A DNA stretch of 64,000 nt from Novosphingobium terrae (GCF_017163935.1 NZ_JABVZR010000001.1:1054001-1118000); one strand, 5' to 3'. Positions 52,376-62,683 are shown, counted from the stretch's first letter. Program-made: numbers and translations. Notes: generated by a model from the letters alone, not told the origin.

Positions 52376-52830
52376 CCTTGCGCGTCCTGACCCTTGATCA
52401 GCGCCATGCGCAGGCATTCGCAGACCACCTCGTCGCGTTGGTTGAGCATGCGGTGCCGGAAGGTGACGATCCCTGCGCCGGGGCGGGATTTGCTGGGTTT
52501 CAGATCGGCTATTTCGGTCTCGGCGCGCAGGGTGTCGCCGATAAACACCGGTTTGGGCATGACCAATTTGTCATAGCCCAGATTGGCGATCAGCGTGCCC
52601 AGCGTGGTCTCGCCCACTGAAAGCCCCACCATCAGCGCGAAGGTGAAGGTGCCGTTGACGATGATCTGGCCGAACTCGCTGGCCTTGGCCGCCTCGGCAT
52701 CGAGGTGCAGCGGCTGGGGGTTGTGAGTCATGGTCGAGAACAGCAGATTGTCGGTCTCGGTGACGGTGCGGCGGATTTCATGGGCGATCTGGTCGCCGAT
52801 GGACCATTGATCGAAGAAACGGCCTGCCAT
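52372..52830 (-). CDS. MaoC-like dehydratase/hydratase (hot-dog fold)
   Basis: Enzyme of 152 residues with the R-hydratase-type MaoC fold. The motif FSTMTHNPQPLHLDAEAAKA carries the catalytic Asp/His pattern (N-P-x-P-L-H-x-D). It follows the carboxylase alpha gene with a 1-base overlap (TAATG) and precedes the CitE gene with a 4-base overlap. The classic liu operon uses an enoyl-CoA hydratase-type 3-methylglutaconyl-CoA hydratase (LiuC) at this step, so this protein may replace it and give the (R)-hydroxyacyl-CoA needed by the CitE lyase. Stereochemistry is an inference. Confidence 0.88.
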   Translation of the reverse strand: MAGRFFDQWSIGDQIAHEIRRTVTETDNLLFSTMTHNPQPLHLDAEAAKASEFGQIIVNGTFTFALMVGLSVGETTLGTLIANLGYDKLVMPKPVFIGDTLRAETEIADLKPSKSRPGAGIVTFRHRMLNQRDEVVCECLRMALIKGQDAQG

Positions 52831-54683
52831 TACTTGTCCTCCGCCTTGTCGATCTGCGCCAGCAGCGCGCCTTCGCTGACCTGAGCGCCTTCTTCGGCAT
52901 CGAGTTGCGCCACCGTGCCGTCGAAGGGGGCGAGCAGGCTGTGTTCCATCTTCATGGCCTCCACGGTGAGCACCTTCTGGCCTTTGGTGACGTGCTGCCC
53001 CTGCGTGACCGCCACCGCGATGATCCGCCCCGGCATGGGCGAAAGGATCGCGCCATCGGCCAGATCCGGGCCGCCCGTGGCGGCAGCGCGCCATGGGGTG
53101 AGATGCCAGACCTGCCCGCCCTCGGCCACCAGCACGTCTTCCGCATGCTCTGCTGCGCCGGAAGGCGGCAGGGTGACGGTGACCTCATGGCCGTCGAGCA
53201 GAAAGCGGGCTTCCCGATGCGGCGGTGCATTCAGGCGAAAGCCGGAAAGCAGGCCGGGCGCCACCAAACGCGCGGCGGCGCGGGACAGCGCCTGCGCCGA
53301 GGGTTGAGGCGAGGGTAGCAGCGCATCGCCCGCCCGCGCGATCAGCCCGGTGTCGAGCCTTGCCGCGGCAAAGTCTGGATGCTCCAGCGCCTTGACCAGA
53401 AAGGCGGCGTTGGTTTTCAGCGGATGGATCACCGTGTTGCCCAGCGCCCCGGCCAACTGTCTGCGCGCGGCATCGCGATCCGGCCCATGGGCGATCACCT
53501 TGGCGATCATCGGGTCGTAGAAGGGGGAAATCTCCGCGCCTTGCTCCACGCCGGTGTCGATGCGGCAAGCGCTTTCGATATTCGTGCCGATCTCGAAGCG
53601 ATCCAGCGTGCCGATGCAGGGCAGAAAGCCCTTGGCCGGGTCTTCGGCATAGAGGCGCGCTTCCATCGCCCAGCCGTTGATGGAAAGCTGATCCTGCGTG
53701 CGGGGCAGGGGCTCGCCGCTGGCCACGCGCAATTGCCATTCGACCAGATCCTGCCCGGTGATCGCCTCGGTGACGGGATGCTCCACCTGCAGGCGGGTGT
53801 TCATCTCCATAAACCAGATGCGGTCGGCGCGCAGACCCTCCGAGCCATCGGCGATAAACTCGATGGTGCCCGCGCCGACATAGTCCACCGCCTGCCCCGC
53901 GCGCACTGCCGCTGCGCAAATCGCGGCGCGCGTTTCAGCATCCATGCCCGGCGCCGGGGCTTCCTCGATCACCTTCTGGTGGCGGCGTTGCAGCGAGCAG
54001 TCGCGTTCAAAAAGATGGACGACGTTGCCATGGCTGTCGCCGAAGATCTGCACCTCGATATGGCGCGGGTTGCTGACCCATTTTTCCAGCAGCACATGAT
54101 CGTTGCCGAAGCTGGCGGCAGCCTCGCGGCGGCAGGAGAGCAAGGCGTCGGCGAAATCCTCCGCCGCATCCACCTTGCGCATGCCCTTGCCGCCGCCGCC
54201 CGCCACAGCCTTGATCAGCACGGGATAGCCGATGGCATCGGCCTCGCGTTTCAGGCGGTCCTCGCTCTGGTCCTCGCCCAGATAGCCGGGGGTGGTGGGC
54301 ACGCCCGCTTCCTGCATCAGCTTCTTGGCGGCATCCTTCAGCCCCATGGCGGTGATGGCGGCGGGCGGCGGGCCAACCCACACCAGCCCGGCATCGATCA
54401 CGGCCTGTGCGAAGTCCGCGTTCTCGCTGAGGAAGCCATAGCCGGGATGGATGGCCTGCGCCCCCGTCTGCCGGGCAGCGGCGATGATGCGCGCGCCGTC
54501 CAGATAGCTTTCACGCGCCGGCGAAGGCCCGATATGCACCGCCTCATCGGCAAGGCGGACATGCAGGGCCTGCGCATCGGCATCGGAATAGACGGCCACG
54601 GTGCGCAGCCCCAGTCGACGCGCGGTGCGGATGATGCGGCAGGCGATTTCGCCGCGATTGGCGATCAGGATGGAGGTGAGCAT
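52830..54683 (-). CDS. liuD: Methylcrotonyl-CoA carboxylase, biotin-containing alpha subunit
   Basis: ATP-dependent carboxylase of 617 residues that adds CO2 to 3-methylcrotonyl-CoA in leucine degradation. The biotin carboxylase domain (about 1-445) has the ATP-grasp Gly-rich loop KAVAGGGGKGMRKV and MNTRLQVEHPVTEAITGQDL. The C-terminal biotinyl domain carries EAMKMEH with Lys578. It follows liuB directly on the minus strand, and its stop overlaps the MaoC start. ATG 54683 has GGAAGGA upstream. Substrate assignment comes from the operon; acyl-CoA carboxylases of other substrates look alike. Confidence 0.93.
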   Translation of the reverse strand: MLTSILIANRGEIACRIIRTARRLGLRTVAVYSDADAQALHVRLADEAVHIGPSPARESYLDGARIIAAARQTGAQAIHPGYGFLSENADFAQAVIDAGLVWVGPPPAAITAMGLKDAAKKLMQEAGVPTTPGYLGEDQSEDRLKREADAIGYPVLIKAVAGGGGKGMRKVDAAEDFADALLSCRREAAASFGNDHVLLEKWVSNPRHIEVQIFGDSHGNVVHLFERDCSLQRRHQKVIEEAPAPGMDAETRAAICAAAVRAGQAVDYVGAGTIEFIADGSEGLRADRIWFMEMNTRLQVEHPVTEAITGQDLVEWQLRVASGEPLPRTQDQLSINGWAMEARLYAEDPAKGFLPCIGTLDRFEIGTNIESACRIDTGVEQGAEISPFYDPMIAKVIAHGPDRDAARRQLAGALGNTVIHPLKTNAAFLVKALEHPDFAAARLDTGLIARAGDALLPSPQPSAQALSRAAARLVAPGLLSGFRLNAPPHREARFLLDGHEVTVTLPPSGAAEHAEDVLVAEGGQVWHLTPWRAAATGGPDLADGAILSPMPGRIIAVAVTQGQHVTKGQKVLTVEAMKMEHSLLAPFDGTVAQLDAEEGAQVSEGALLAQIDKAEDK

Positions 54684-54699
54684 TGGGTTTATCCTTCCA

Positions 54700-56286
54700 T
54701 CACATCCGGAACACGCCGAATTTCGCGGCTTCGGGCACGGGCGCGTTCAGCGTGGCGGCAAAGGCCAGACCCAGCACGTCACGCGTCTGGGCCGGGTCGA
54801 TGATGCCATCGTCCCACAGGCGCGCGGTGGCGTAATAGGGGTTGCCTTCCTGCTCGAACCGGTCGCGGATCGGGGCCTTGAAGGCCTCGGCCTGTTCTGG
54901 AGTCCAGCTCGCGGCGTCGCGGTGGACGGTGGCCAGCACGCTGGCGGCCTGCTCGCCGCCCATCACGCTGATGCGCGCGTTGGGCCAGGTGAAGAGGAAG
55001 CGCGGCTGATAGGCCCGCCCGCACATGCCGTAATTGCCAGCGCCGAAGCTGCCGCCGATCAGCACGGTGATCTTGGGCACAGAGGCCGTGGCAACGGCGG
55101 TTACCAGCTTGGCGCCATGCTTGGCGATGCCCTCGGCCTCATATTTGCCGCCGACCATAAAGCCGGAAATGTTTTGCAAAAACAGCAGCGGAATCCGGCG
55201 CTGGCAGGCCAGTTCGATAAAATGCGCGCCTTTCAAGGCGCTTTCGCTGAACAGCACGCCATTGTTGGCCAGCACTGCCACCGGAAGCCCGTGGATATGC
55301 GCAAAGCCGCAGACCAGCGTGGTGCCATAGAGCGGCTTGAACTCATGGAATTCGCTGCCATCCACGATGCGGGCGATCACCTCGCGCACATCATAGGGCG
55401 CGCGCACATCCTGCGGGATGATGCCGTAAAGCTCTTGCGGATCGTACTTCGGCGGCTTGGGCGCGCGCAGATTGAGGGTGATCGGCGGGGCGGGCGGGAA
55501 GGTGGAAACAATGTCGCGCAGGATCGAGAGCGCATGCTCATCATTCTCCGCGACATGATCGACCACGCCGGACTTGCGGCCATGCAGATCGCCGCCGCCC
55601 AGATCCTCGGCGGAGATCACTTCGCCCGTCGCGGCCTGCACCAGCGGGGGGCCGGCGAGGAAGATCGTGCCCTGATGGCGCACGATCACGCTTTCGTCGC
55701 ACATGGCGGGCACATAGGCGCCGCCCGCCGTGCAGCTGCCCATCACGCAGGCGATCTGCGGAATGCCCTGCGCCGACATTTGCGCCTGATTGAAGAAGAT
55801 GCGCCCGAAATGATCGCGGTCGGGGAAGACCTCGGCCTGGTTGGGCAGGTTGGCGCCGCCCGAGTCCACCAGATAGAGGCAGGGCAGGCGGTTCTCCAGC
55901 GCGATCTCCTGAGCGCGCAGATGCTTCTTCACCGAGAGCGGGAAATAGGTGCCGCCCTTCACGGTGGCATCGTTGCAGGCGATCATCACCTGACGCCCGG
56001 AGACGTATCCAATCCCGGCGATGATCCCGGCGCCGGGCACCTCATCGTTGTAAAGGCCATTGGCGGCCAGCTGCCCGATCTCCAGAAAAGGGCTGCCCGG
56101 ATCGAGCAGGCGTTCCACCCGCTCACGGGGCAGCAGCTTGCCGCGCGCGACATGCTTGGCGCGGGCGGAGTCTGAACCGCCCGCTGCGGCTGCTGCCACC
56201 TTCTCGCGCAGCTCTTGCGCCAAAGCGCGGTTGTGATCGGCGTGGGTGGCGGCTGACAGCTTGCTGTCGATAACAGGCGCGCTCAT
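54700..56286 (-). CDS. liuB: Methylcrotonyl-CoA carboxylase beta subunit
   Basis: Carboxyltransferase of 528 residues. The acetyl-CoA/oxyanion sites appear in [40 protein letters not shown] and [14 protein letters not shown], the last typical of methylcrotonyl-CoA rather than propionyl-CoA carboxylase beta subunits. Its start overlaps the isovaleryl-CoA dehydrogenase stop by 1 base, and 16 bases separate its stop from liuD. This order IVD-beta-alpha is the liu operon core. Confidence 0.93.
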   Translation of the reverse strand: MSAPVIDSKLSAATHADHNRALAQELREKVAAAAAGGSDSARAKHVARGKLLPRERVERLLDPGSPFLEIGQLAANGLYNDEVPGAGIIAGIGYVSGRQVMIACNDATVKGGTYFPLSVKKHLRAQEIALENRLPCLYLVDSGGANLPNQAEVFPDRDHFGRIFFNQAQMSAQGIPQIACVMGSCTAGGAYVPAMCDESVIVRHQGTIFLAGPPLVQAATGEVISAEDLGGGDLHGRKSGVVDHVAENDEHALSILRDIVSTFPPAPPITLNLRAPKPPKYDPQELYGIIPQDVRAPYDVREVIARIVDGSEFHEFKPLYGTTLVCGFAHIHGLPVAVLANNGVLFSESALKGAHFIELACQRRIPLLFLQNISGFMVGGKYEAEGIAKHGAKLVTAVATASVPKITVLIGGSFGAGNYGMCGRAYQPRFLFTWPNARISVMGGEQAASVLATVHRDAASWTPEQAEAFKAPIRDRFEQEGNPYYATARLWDDGIIDPAQTRDVLGLAFAATLNAPVPEAAKFGVFRM

Positions 56287-57428
56287 CAGCCGATCAACTC
56301 CCGCCCGATCAGCATGCGCCGGATCTCATTGGTCCCGGCGCCGATGTCGAGCAATTTGGCATCGCGCAGAAAACGCTCCACCGGCCAGTCCTTCGTATAG
56401 CCCGCGCCGCCCAGCGCCTGCACCGCTTCCAGCGCGGTCTTCACGGCATTCTCGCTGGCCAGCAGGATCGCGCCCGCCGCATCGAAGCGGGTGGTGCGCC
56501 CCGCGTCGCAAGCTTTGGCCACGGCATAGACATAGGCCCGCGCGGAATTGAGCGCCACATACATATCGGCCACCTTGGCCTGCATCAGCTGGAACGTGCC
56601 GATGGCCTTGCCGAACTGCTTGCGCTCCCGCACATAGGGCAGCACCACATCGAGGCAGGCCTGCATGATGCCCAGCTGGATGCCCGCCAGCACGGTGCGC
56701 TCATAATCGAGGCCCGACATCAGAACACCCGCGCCACCGTTCAGCGGCCCCATGATGTTCTCTTCGGGGACCTCGCAATCCTCGAACACCAGTTCCGCCG
56801 TGGGCGAGCCGCGCATGCCCATCTTGTCGATCTTCTGGCCGATGGAGAAGCCCTGAAAATCCTTCTCGATCAGGAAGGTGGTGATGCCTTTGGAACCCTC
56901 ACCAGTCTTGGCGTAAACCACCAGCGTATCGGCATAGGCGGCATTGGTGATCCAGAATTTGGTGCCGTTGAGGATGTAGCGGTCACCCTTTTTCTCGGCC
57001 TTCAGCTTCATCGAGACCACATCGGAGCCCGCGCCAGCTTCGGACATGGCCAGAGAGCCGACGTGCTCACCCGAAATCAGCTTGGGCAGATATTTGGCCT
57101 TCTGCGCCTCATTGCCCCAGCGGCGGATCTGATTGACGCAGAGGTTGGAATGCGCGCCATAGCTCAGGCCGATGGAGGCCGAGGCGCGGGCCACTTCCTC
57201 CTGCGCCACCACATGCTCCAGATAGCCCAGACCGAGCCCGCCGAACACTTCCTCCACGGTGATGCCATGCAGGCCCAGTGCGCCCATTTCGGGCCACAGG
57301 TCACGCGGGAACCAGTCCTCCGCATCGATCTTCGCCGCCAGCGGAGCGATGCGCTCGGCGGCGAAGCGGGTGGTGCTTTCGCGGATCATATCGGCATTTT
57401 CACCGAGCCCGAAATCGAAATCACTCAC
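56286..57428 (-). CDS. liuA: Isovaleryl-CoA dehydrogenase
   Basis: FAD-dependent acyl-CoA dehydrogenase of 380 residues that oxidises isovaleryl-CoA to 3-methylcrotonyl-CoA. Acyl-CoA dehydrogenase blocks are clear: [36 protein letters not shown], and C-terminal [20 protein letters not shown]. The catalytic Glu in [11 protein letters not shown] sits in the position characteristic of isovaleryl-CoA dehydrogenase rather than the straight-chain enzymes. GTG 57428 has GAGGAGAG upstream. It is the first gene of the operon and divergent from a LysR gene. Confidence 0.93.
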   Translation of the reverse strand: MSDFDFGLGENADMIRESTTRFAAERIAPLAAKIDAEDWFPRDLWPEMGALGLHGITVEEVFGGLGLGYLEHVVAQEEVARASASIGLSYGAHSNLCVNQIRRWGNEAQKAKYLPKLISGEHVGSLAMSEAGAGSDVVSMKLKAEKKGDRYILNGTKFWITNAAYADTLVVYAKTGEGSKGITTFLIEKDFQGFSIGQKIDKMGMRGSPTAELVFEDCEVPEENIMGPLNGGAGVLMSGLDYERTVLAGIQLGIMQACLDVVLPYVRERKQFGKAIGTFQLMQAKVADMYVALNSARAYVYAVAKACDAGRTTRFDAAGAILLASENAVKTALEAVQALGGAGYTKDWPVERFLRDAKLLDIGAGTNEIRRMLIGRELIG

Positions 57429-57550
57429 GGCATCTCTCCTCTTTTGCAGCAGGTTAACGTGCCGGGCGCATCGAGGGAAATTGAAGTTTGTGCCGGTACT
57501 GCATTGATCGTATCTATGAAGTCAATATCCGCCCAGCAGAAGTCCGCAGC

Positions 57551-58423
57551 ATGTTCGACCGTTATCTGATCCGCTATTTCCTCGCCGTGGTGGATCACGG
57601 CAGCTTTTCCCGCGCGGCGGCGGCCTGCCATGTCACGCAGCCGACGCTCTCGGTGGGCATCGGCAAGCTGGAGCGCGCGCTGGAGAATGTGCTGCTGATC
57701 CGTTCCAACCAGCGGGTGGAACTGACCGAGGCAGGCGCGCGCTTCCTGCCCCATGCGCGGCGGATCGAGCGGGCCTTCAACGTGGCGACGCAGGATATGA
57801 TCGGGGCTGCCGATCTGCCCGTGCTGCGCCTCGGCGTGCTGAGCAGCATTCCCGATGTCGTGGTGGCCGATGCCGTGGCGGAAACGCGCCCTACCGAAAG
57901 CCACCGCTTCGAACTGCTGTTTGGCGATGAGCGGGAATTGCTCAGCCATCTGGCCAAGGGGCGGATCGATCTGGCGCTGACTTTGGTGGATCGCGGCTCA
58001 AAGCGCTTTCTGGAACGGGTGATCCTGACAGAGGGTTATGCGCTGGCCATCCCCGCCACGCATCCTCTGGCAGGCGAGGCCGAGATCACCGCCGAACAAC
58101 TGGCCCATGAGGTGATGATCGTGCGCCGCCATTGCGAGGCGCTCTCCGAAACCAGCCGCTTTTTTACCGAGCGCGGCGTGCGCCCGCATTTCGCGCTGCG
58201 CTCGACCAATGATGACCGGGTGCTGCAAATGGTTGCAGCGGGGCTGGGCATCACGGTGATGCCGCGCAGCCATCGCCATGAAGGCGTGGCGCGGCCCGGG
58301 CTGAAAGGCTTCAAGGCCCAGCGCAGGATCGGCCTGATGGCGGGGCATGACAGCGAGCATCTCTTTGCCGATCCGCCCGCCTTGATCGCTGCGCTTTCGC
58401 GCAAGCTTGGCGGTGAGGCATAG
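57551..58423 (+). CDS. LysR family regulator divergent from the leucine operon
   Basis: Regulator of 290 residues. HTH at residues 1-60 (GSFSRAAAACHVTQPTLSVG, RSNQRVELTEAGAR). The effector domain includes LRLGVLSSIPDVVVADAVAE and ALRSTNDDRVLQMVAAGLGI. ATG 57551 begins the HTH; in-frame codons upstream have no ribosome site. It is divergent from liuA and is therefore the likely regulator. In other bacteria the liu operon is often controlled by the MerR-type LiuR or TetR-type LiuQ, so a LysR here would be a difference. A role in leucine control is inferred. Confidence 0.9.
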   Translation: MFDRYLIRYFLAVVDHGSFSRAAAACHVTQPTLSVGIGKLERALENVLLIRSNQRVELTEAGARFLPHARRIERAFNVATQDMIGAADLPVLRLGVLSSIPDVVVADAVAETRPTESHRFELLFGDERELLSHLAKGRIDLALTLVDRGSKRFLERVILTEGYALAIPATHPLAGEAEITAEQLAHEVMIVRRHCEALSETSRFFTERGVRPHFALRSTNDDRVLQMVAAGLGITVMPRSHRHEGVARPGLKGFKAQRRIGLMAGHDSEHLFADPPALIAALSRKLGGEA

Positions 58424-58446
58424 GCACTAGCAGGGGCCGCTCGAAA

Positions 58447-58944
58447 TCACCGCGCCTCTTGCACATACCCTTTCAGGCTTTGCAGAAAGCCGTCGATCCG
58501 CGTCTGGAGCGCAGCCATATCGTCACTCTGGAGGTCGATCTCTTCCAGCCTTCTGCGTAAGGCTGCGGCGTTCTCGCGCTCGGCCCCAAACATATCGAGC
58601 GTCGCCACCAGATCCAGCATCGACAGATATTTGTGGACGCGCAACAGCGCGCTGAAGGCCCCGGATATGGGCTCGATCAGCGAGGGATCGCTGCGCCAGT
58701 CGCGCCCTGCGAAGAGCGCGGTCGCCCGCTGCCCGGCGCCCAGACAATCGAAGCTGATGCAGCCGTGAAAACCAAGATCGGCGCGCCGGGCGTGGATCGT
58801 GCAGCCGCCATCCGCATGGAGGTTCGGGCAAGCCTGACCGGCCTCCTTGTCGATCGCGAACTGGCTTGAGCGGTCAAAGGCCAGCGCCATGCAGCACAGC
58901 GCCGCGCAATGCGTGCAATCAGGCAGAAGGCTGATGTCCTTCAT
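58447..58944 (-). CDS. Hypothetical protein with CxxC...CC metal-binding pattern (YkgJ-like)
   Basis: Soluble protein of 165 residues with eight cysteines in the first 70: 10, 13, 17, 18, 39, 48, 62 and 67. The cluster CTHCAALCC and later Cys resemble the YkgJ-type putative zinc or iron chelating domain, though a full match cannot be checked here. Residues 90-165 are helical. ATG 58944 starts it. It follows the LysR gene in convergent orientation. Function unknown; a metal or Fe-S role is plausible. Confidence 0.75.
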   Translation of the reverse strand: MKDISLLPDCTHCAALCCMALAFDRSSQFAIDKEAGQACPNLHADGGCTIHARRADLGFHGCISFDCLGAGQRATALFAGRDWRSDPSLIEPISGAFSALLRVHKYLSMLDLVATLDMFGAERENAAALRRRLEEIDLQSDDMAALQTRIDGFLQSLKGYVQEAR

Positions 58945-59122
58945 CGCAGCGTTCCATATCGCACGCCGCCATGGCCCGGCAAAGGGAGGGACAGGTCTGT
59001 TTCCATCGCTGCCGCCTATAGCCGCCGATCATCAAACCACCAACGGGCATCCGCTTTGGTGATGATCCGGCGGGATGGCCGATGCTGCCACCGGCCTCCC
59101 GCCTTATGTCAGATATGGCGTG

Positions 59123-59380
59123 TCAGATCTGGCCGGCGTGCCAATCCGCATAGCTTCGCGAACTGGCCAGCGTGGCGATCTGATCGGCCCTCAGGGGCGA
59201 GGTGTCATCGGTGCGAATGGCATAGCGCCAGCGCTCCGCCGGTTCCGCCGCCATCACGATGCCGACGAGCCGCCCAAGCGAGCCCGCATCGACGGAATCG
59301 CCGCGAAAGCCGGTTTCGGCACCGTTCTGGTCATCAAAGGCCAGCAATGTTGCGGGTATGCTGAAACTGATATCTGCCAT
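59123..59380 (-). CDS. Hypothetical small protein, 85 residues
   Basis: Soluble protein starting MADISFSIPATLLAFDDQNG. ATG 59380 has AAGGGG about 9 bases upstream; GTG 59389 is also in frame. No recognised domain. Small and isolated between the cysteine-rich protein and the benzoate operon, in a region with few other features. Confidence 0.5.
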   Translation of the reverse strand: MADISFSIPATLLAFDDQNGAETGFRGDSVDAGSLGRLVGIVMAAEPAERWRYAIRTDDTSPLRADQIATLASSRSYADWHAGQI

Positions 59381-59512
59381 GACCGTCACCCCTTCTGTTT
59401 TTCAGCCTGATGGTGCTGGAAACGCCGAAGGAGCGCAAGATATCGAATCCTCATTGTATCGATAGGAATGCACGGCACGCCCGAGCCGCGTCGTCGATCG
59501 CGCGCTGGAGGG

Positions 59513-60739
59513 CTAGATCAGCTCTTTCAGCGCCTGTTCCGCATCGGCCAGCCGGTCGAGGTCCGGCCTGGCGCCGGCTTCGATCAGCTTGCGGCCCTGC
59601 ACATAGTCCTTGACCCGATTGACGCAGTCGAGCGCCAGCAGCACCCCCTCCTGCAGATAGGCCACCGAGAAGGAACGGCTGGCCGGATCGCCGCGGATAA
59701 TCGCCTGATCATAGCCGCGATTGATCCCGGCGGTCTGCAGCTTGAGGTCATACTGGTTGGACCAGAACCACGGAAAAGCGCGATAGGGCTGCGGATCGCC
59801 GCAGATCGCCTTGGCGACGCATGTGGCCATATCATTGGCGTTCTGCACCGATTCCACCCGCATCACCGCACCCCCGGCAAAGCCGCAGGCGAAAGCCGCG
59901 CAGTCGCCGATCGCGAAGACATCGGGCAGGGAGGTGCGGCACAGATCATCGACCTCCACGCCATTCGCGCCCTTGGCTCCGGCTGCGATCAGTGGGGCGA
60001 CCGCAGGCACGATGCCGATGCCGACAATCACCGCCTCGGCAGGAACGACCACGCCATCGCCGAGCCTCACGCCGGTGACATGTCCATCCTTGCCCTCAAG
60101 CCCATCGACGGCCGCACCCATGCGCAGATCCACACCATGCGCCCGATGCTCGGCCTGATAGAAGGCGGAGAGATCCTCGCCCGCGACGCGCGCCAGCACG
60201 CGCGGCAAGGCTTCGAGCAAACTCACGCTCAGGCCTGCCTTGGTGAGCACGGCGGCTGCTTCCAGCCCGATATAGCCGCCGCCGATCACCACGACGGTTT
60301 TGATCCCGCCGTCAACCTCGGCCATCAGCCGGTCGCAATCCTCGCGGGTGCGCACGCTGTGGACGCCGGCAAGATCTGACCCCGCACAGGACAGGCGACG
60401 CGGATCGCCACCGGTGGCCCAGACCAGCTGGCCATAGCCATGGCTCTGCCCATCGGACAGCGTCAAAACCTTGGTCTGCGGATCGACCGCTGTGACCTCG
60501 GTGCCCAGACGGAAGGCGATGGCCTTCTCCGCCCAGAAGGCGGGCGGGCGGATCAGGATGCGCTCGAAGCTTTTCTCGCGGGCGAAATACTCCTTGGAGA
60601 GGGGCGGGCGCTCATAGGGGTACTCCGGTTCGCGCCCGATCACGGTGATCGTTCCCGCAAAGCCGTTCTGGCGCAAAGCGATGGCGCATTGCGCCCCGCC
60701 ATGCCCGGCCCCCACGATGACAACCTCCGATTTATCCAT
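59513..60739 (-). CDS. NAD(P)H:ferredoxin reductase, FAD-dependent (putidaredoxin-reductase type)
   Basis: Flavoprotein of 408 residues that should reduce the ferredoxin encoded three genes upstream (minus strand). The FAD-binding motif is [16 protein letters not shown] near the N-terminus, the NAD-binding one is [20 protein letters not shown], and the FAD C-terminal motif is [11 protein letters not shown]. This is the rubredoxin/putidaredoxin reductase type, not the BenC-type reductase (which has fused ferredoxin and FNR-like domains). It overlaps the hydrolase gene by 8 bases. It probably passes electrons from NADH to the dioxygenase via the ferredoxin. Confidence 0.92.
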   Translation of the reverse strand: MDKSEVVIVGAGHGGAQCAIALRQNGFAGTITVIGREPEYPYERPPLSKEYFAREKSFERILIRPPAFWAEKAIAFRLGTEVTAVDPQTKVLTLSDGQSHGYGQLVWATGGDPRRLSCAGSDLAGVHSVRTREDCDRLMAEVDGGIKTVVVIGGGYIGLEAAAVLTKAGLSVSLLEALPRVLARVAGEDLSAFYQAEHRAHGVDLRMGAAVDGLEGKDGHVTGVRLGDGVVVPAEAVIVGIGIVPAVAPLIAAGAKGANGVEVDDLCRTSLPDVFAIGDCAAFACGFAGGAVMRVESVQNANDMATCVAKAICGDPQPYRAFPWFWSNQYDLKLQTAGINRGYDQAIIRGDPASRSFSVAYLQEGVLLALDCVNRVKDYVQGRKLIEAGARPDLDRLADAEQALKELI

Positions 60740-61514
60740 GGCTCTGCGCCTCCAGAAAGGCGGTGAGGGTTGCGGCCAGCGCTTCGGGCGCTTCGAGCGG
60801 CGCCAGATGTGCGGCCTCCAGCGACACATGCGCCGCGCCGGGGATCAGGGCGAGGAGATGCTCGCCATGGCCAGCGAAGGGCGTCGATGTGTCGCGGGTG
60901 CCGGTGATGACCAGCGTCGGGCTGGCAATGGCGGAGATGCGGCCAGCCAGATCCATATCGCGGATCGCCGCGCCGCATCCGGCATAGCCCTGCGCATCCA
61001 TCGCGATCAACTGGCGCCGCACGCTTTCGAACACCGCAGGCCGGGCCGCATCGGACAGGAAGCGCCCCATCGCCAGATCGGCGATGGCGGCCATGCCCTG
61101 CGCGCGCACCTTGGTGATGCGGTCATCCCACGATTGGCTGTCCATGGTGGCGGAGGTGCAGATCAGCGCCAGCTTTTCCAGCCTTTCAGGGGCCAGCAAA
61201 GCCAGTTCCATCCCGATCATGCCGCCCAGCGACACACCTGCGAGCGAAAAGCGATGCAGCCCGGCAGCATCGGCCACCGTCAGCACATCCTGCGCCAGAA
61301 GCGGCAGGGACCAATCCCCCGGCGCGGCGGGGGAGGCGCCATGACCGCGCGTGTCGATCCGCAGCAGGGCGAAGTTATCGCGCAGATGAGGCAGAACCTC
61401 ATCCCACAGATCCATATCCGTGCCGATCGAATTGAGCAGCACCAGCGCCGGAGCATCGTCCCTGCCGTCACGCTTCCAATACAGGCGCCCGCCGGGCACA
61501 TCGGTAAAAGCCAT
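60732..61514 (-). CDS. Alpha/beta hydrolase, 3-oxoadipate enol-lactonase-like
   Basis: Hydrolase of 260 residues. The nucleophile elbow is AGVSLGG (Ser95); the oxyanion region is [19 protein letters not shown], and a C-terminal H-x-x-x-E area ([11 protein letters not shown]) gives the catalytic His. It resembles PcaD (3-oxoadipate enol-lactone hydrolase), an enzyme of the beta-ketoadipate branch fed by catechol from benzoate, but the match is by family only. GGAGGA precedes ATG 61514. It sits between the ferredoxin and reductase genes, with 3 bases after the ferredoxin stop. Confidence 0.85.
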   Translation of the reverse strand: MAFTDVPGGRLYWKRDGRDDAPALVLLNSIGTDMDLWDEVLPHLRDNFALLRIDTRGHGASPAAPGDWSLPLLAQDVLTVADAAGLHRFSLAGVSLGGMIGMELALLAPERLEKLALICTSATMDSQSWDDRITKVRAQGMAAIADLAMGRFLSDAARPAVFESVRRQLIAMDAQGYAGCGAAIRDMDLAGRISAIASPTLVITGTRDTSTPFAGHGEHLLALIPGAAHVSLEAAHLAPLEAPEALAATLTAFLEAQSHG

Positions 61515-61517
61515 GGG

Positions 61518-61835
61518 TCAATCCTCCGGGGCGATGGTGACGCGCAGGCCGTCAAGCCCGGCGGTCATGGCGATCTGGCACGACAGGCGCGATCCTGCCG
61601 AGCGATGATCGCTGGAATCGAGCAGATCGTCCTCATCCTCGCCGGGTTGGCCGGTCGCCGCGAGCCATGGGGCATCGACGAAGACATGACAGGTGGCGCA
61701 AGAGCAATTGCCGCCGCACATGGCCAGCAATTCGTCAAAGCCATTGTCGCGGATGGCTTCCATCACGGACATCCCTTCCGAGACCTCGACAGCGGTTTTG
61801 TCGCCCGAGCGGTTGACGATAATCAGTGTGGGCAC
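61518..61835 (-). CDS. 2Fe-2S ferredoxin, putidaredoxin type
   Basis: Small iron-sulfur protein of 105 residues. Cluster ligands are Cys40, Cys46, Cys49 and Cys86 (CGGNCSCATCH, and SCQIAM), with the same spacing (C-x5-C-x2-C-x36-C) as putidaredoxin. It would carry electrons from the nearby FAD reductase to the benzoate dioxygenase. GTG 61835 has AGGAA upstream. It lies in the operon after the diol dehydrogenase gene. Confidence 0.93.
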   Translation of the reverse strand: MPTLIIVNRSGDKTAVEVSEGMSVMEAIRDNGFDELLAMCGGNCSCATCHVFVDAPWLAATGQPGEDEDDLLDSSDHRSAGSRLSCQIAMTAGLDGLRVTIAPED

Positions 61836-61885
61836 GTTGCGGGTTCCTGTTGTTCAACGCGGGTTTTCAAAAGGGCGAAGGCGCT

Positions 61886-62671
61886 TCAGCCCAGATCGCC
61901 ACCGGCCACCATCAGGATCGAGCCGGTGATGTAGCTGGCCTCGTCAGAGGCGAGGAACAGGATCGGCGCGATCTGCTCGTCCAGCGTGCCATAGCGTTTC
62001 ATAAAGGCCGATGAAGTCACCTGAGCCACCGCCTCGGCCATCCATGCCTGTTCCCGGGCATTGTCGCCCTCGGCGTTGCGGGGCACGCGGCGCGGCGGGG
62101 CGCTTGTGCCGCCCGGCGCGGTGGCCACCACGCGGATGCCCGCCTCGGCATATTCCATGGCCAGCGCCTGCGTCAGCCCGTTGATGCCGCCCTTGGCTGC
62201 CGAATAGGGCACACGGCGAATGCCGCGCGTGGCATTGGAGGAAACATTGACGATGGTGCCACTGCCCTGAGCCAGCATGGCGGGCAGCGCCGCATGGCAG
62301 CAGTAAAGCGTGGGCATCAGCGAGCGGCGGATTTCAGCATCGATCTGCGCGGGTTCGAAATCGGCATAGGGTCGCATGCGGATCGCGCCGCCGACATTGT
62401 TGACCAGCACATCGATGCGCCCGAAAGCTGCGATGGTCGCCGCCATGGCCTGCGCCGCGCCTTCATGGGTTTCAAGATCGCAGCGCACAGAGATGGCCTG
62501 CCCACCAGCGCTGGTGATTGCCTGTTCGACCTCGGTGACGAAGTCGGCGCGGTCCACAAGGACGAGCTTCGCCCCTTCCGCCGCCGCGCGCGTGGCCACA
62601 CCCGCGCCGATGCCCTGTGCCGCGCCGGTCACCACCATGACCTTGCCGGCAAAGCGTTGTTGAAAGATCAC
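61886..62671 (-). CDS. benD: Benzoate cis-diol dehydrogenase (SDR)
   Basis: Short-chain dehydrogenase of 261 residues that should oxidise the cis-diol made by benzoate dioxygenase to catechol with loss of CO2, using NAD. The cofactor motif is TGAAQGIG (residues 15-22) and the catalytic YSAAK follows NVSSNATRGIRRVP. It lies 12 bases after benB. GTG 62671 has GGAG upstream. Substrate comes from the operon; related 1,6-dihydroxycyclohexadiene carboxylate dehydrogenases match in length and motifs. Confidence 0.9.
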   Translation of the reverse strand: MIFQQRFAGKVMVVTGAAQGIGAGVATRAAAEGAKLVLVDRADFVTEVEQAITSAGGQAISVRCDLETHEGAAQAMAATIAAFGRIDVLVNNVGGAIRMRPYADFEPAQIDAEIRRSLMPTLYCCHAALPAMLAQGSGTIVNVSSNATRGIRRVPYSAAKGGINGLTQALAMEYAEAGIRVVATAPGGTSAPPRRVPRNAEGDNAREQAWMAEAVAQVTSSAFMKRYGTLDEQIAPILFLASDEASYITGSILMVAGGDLG

Positions 62672-62683
62672 CGCTCCGGCTCC

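Noticed and set aside
59513..60739. BenC, the fused benzoate dioxygenase reductase
   Set aside because: The protein has two nucleotide-binding folds of the putidaredoxin-reductase type and no ferredoxin or FNR-like domain; the ferredoxin is a separate gene.
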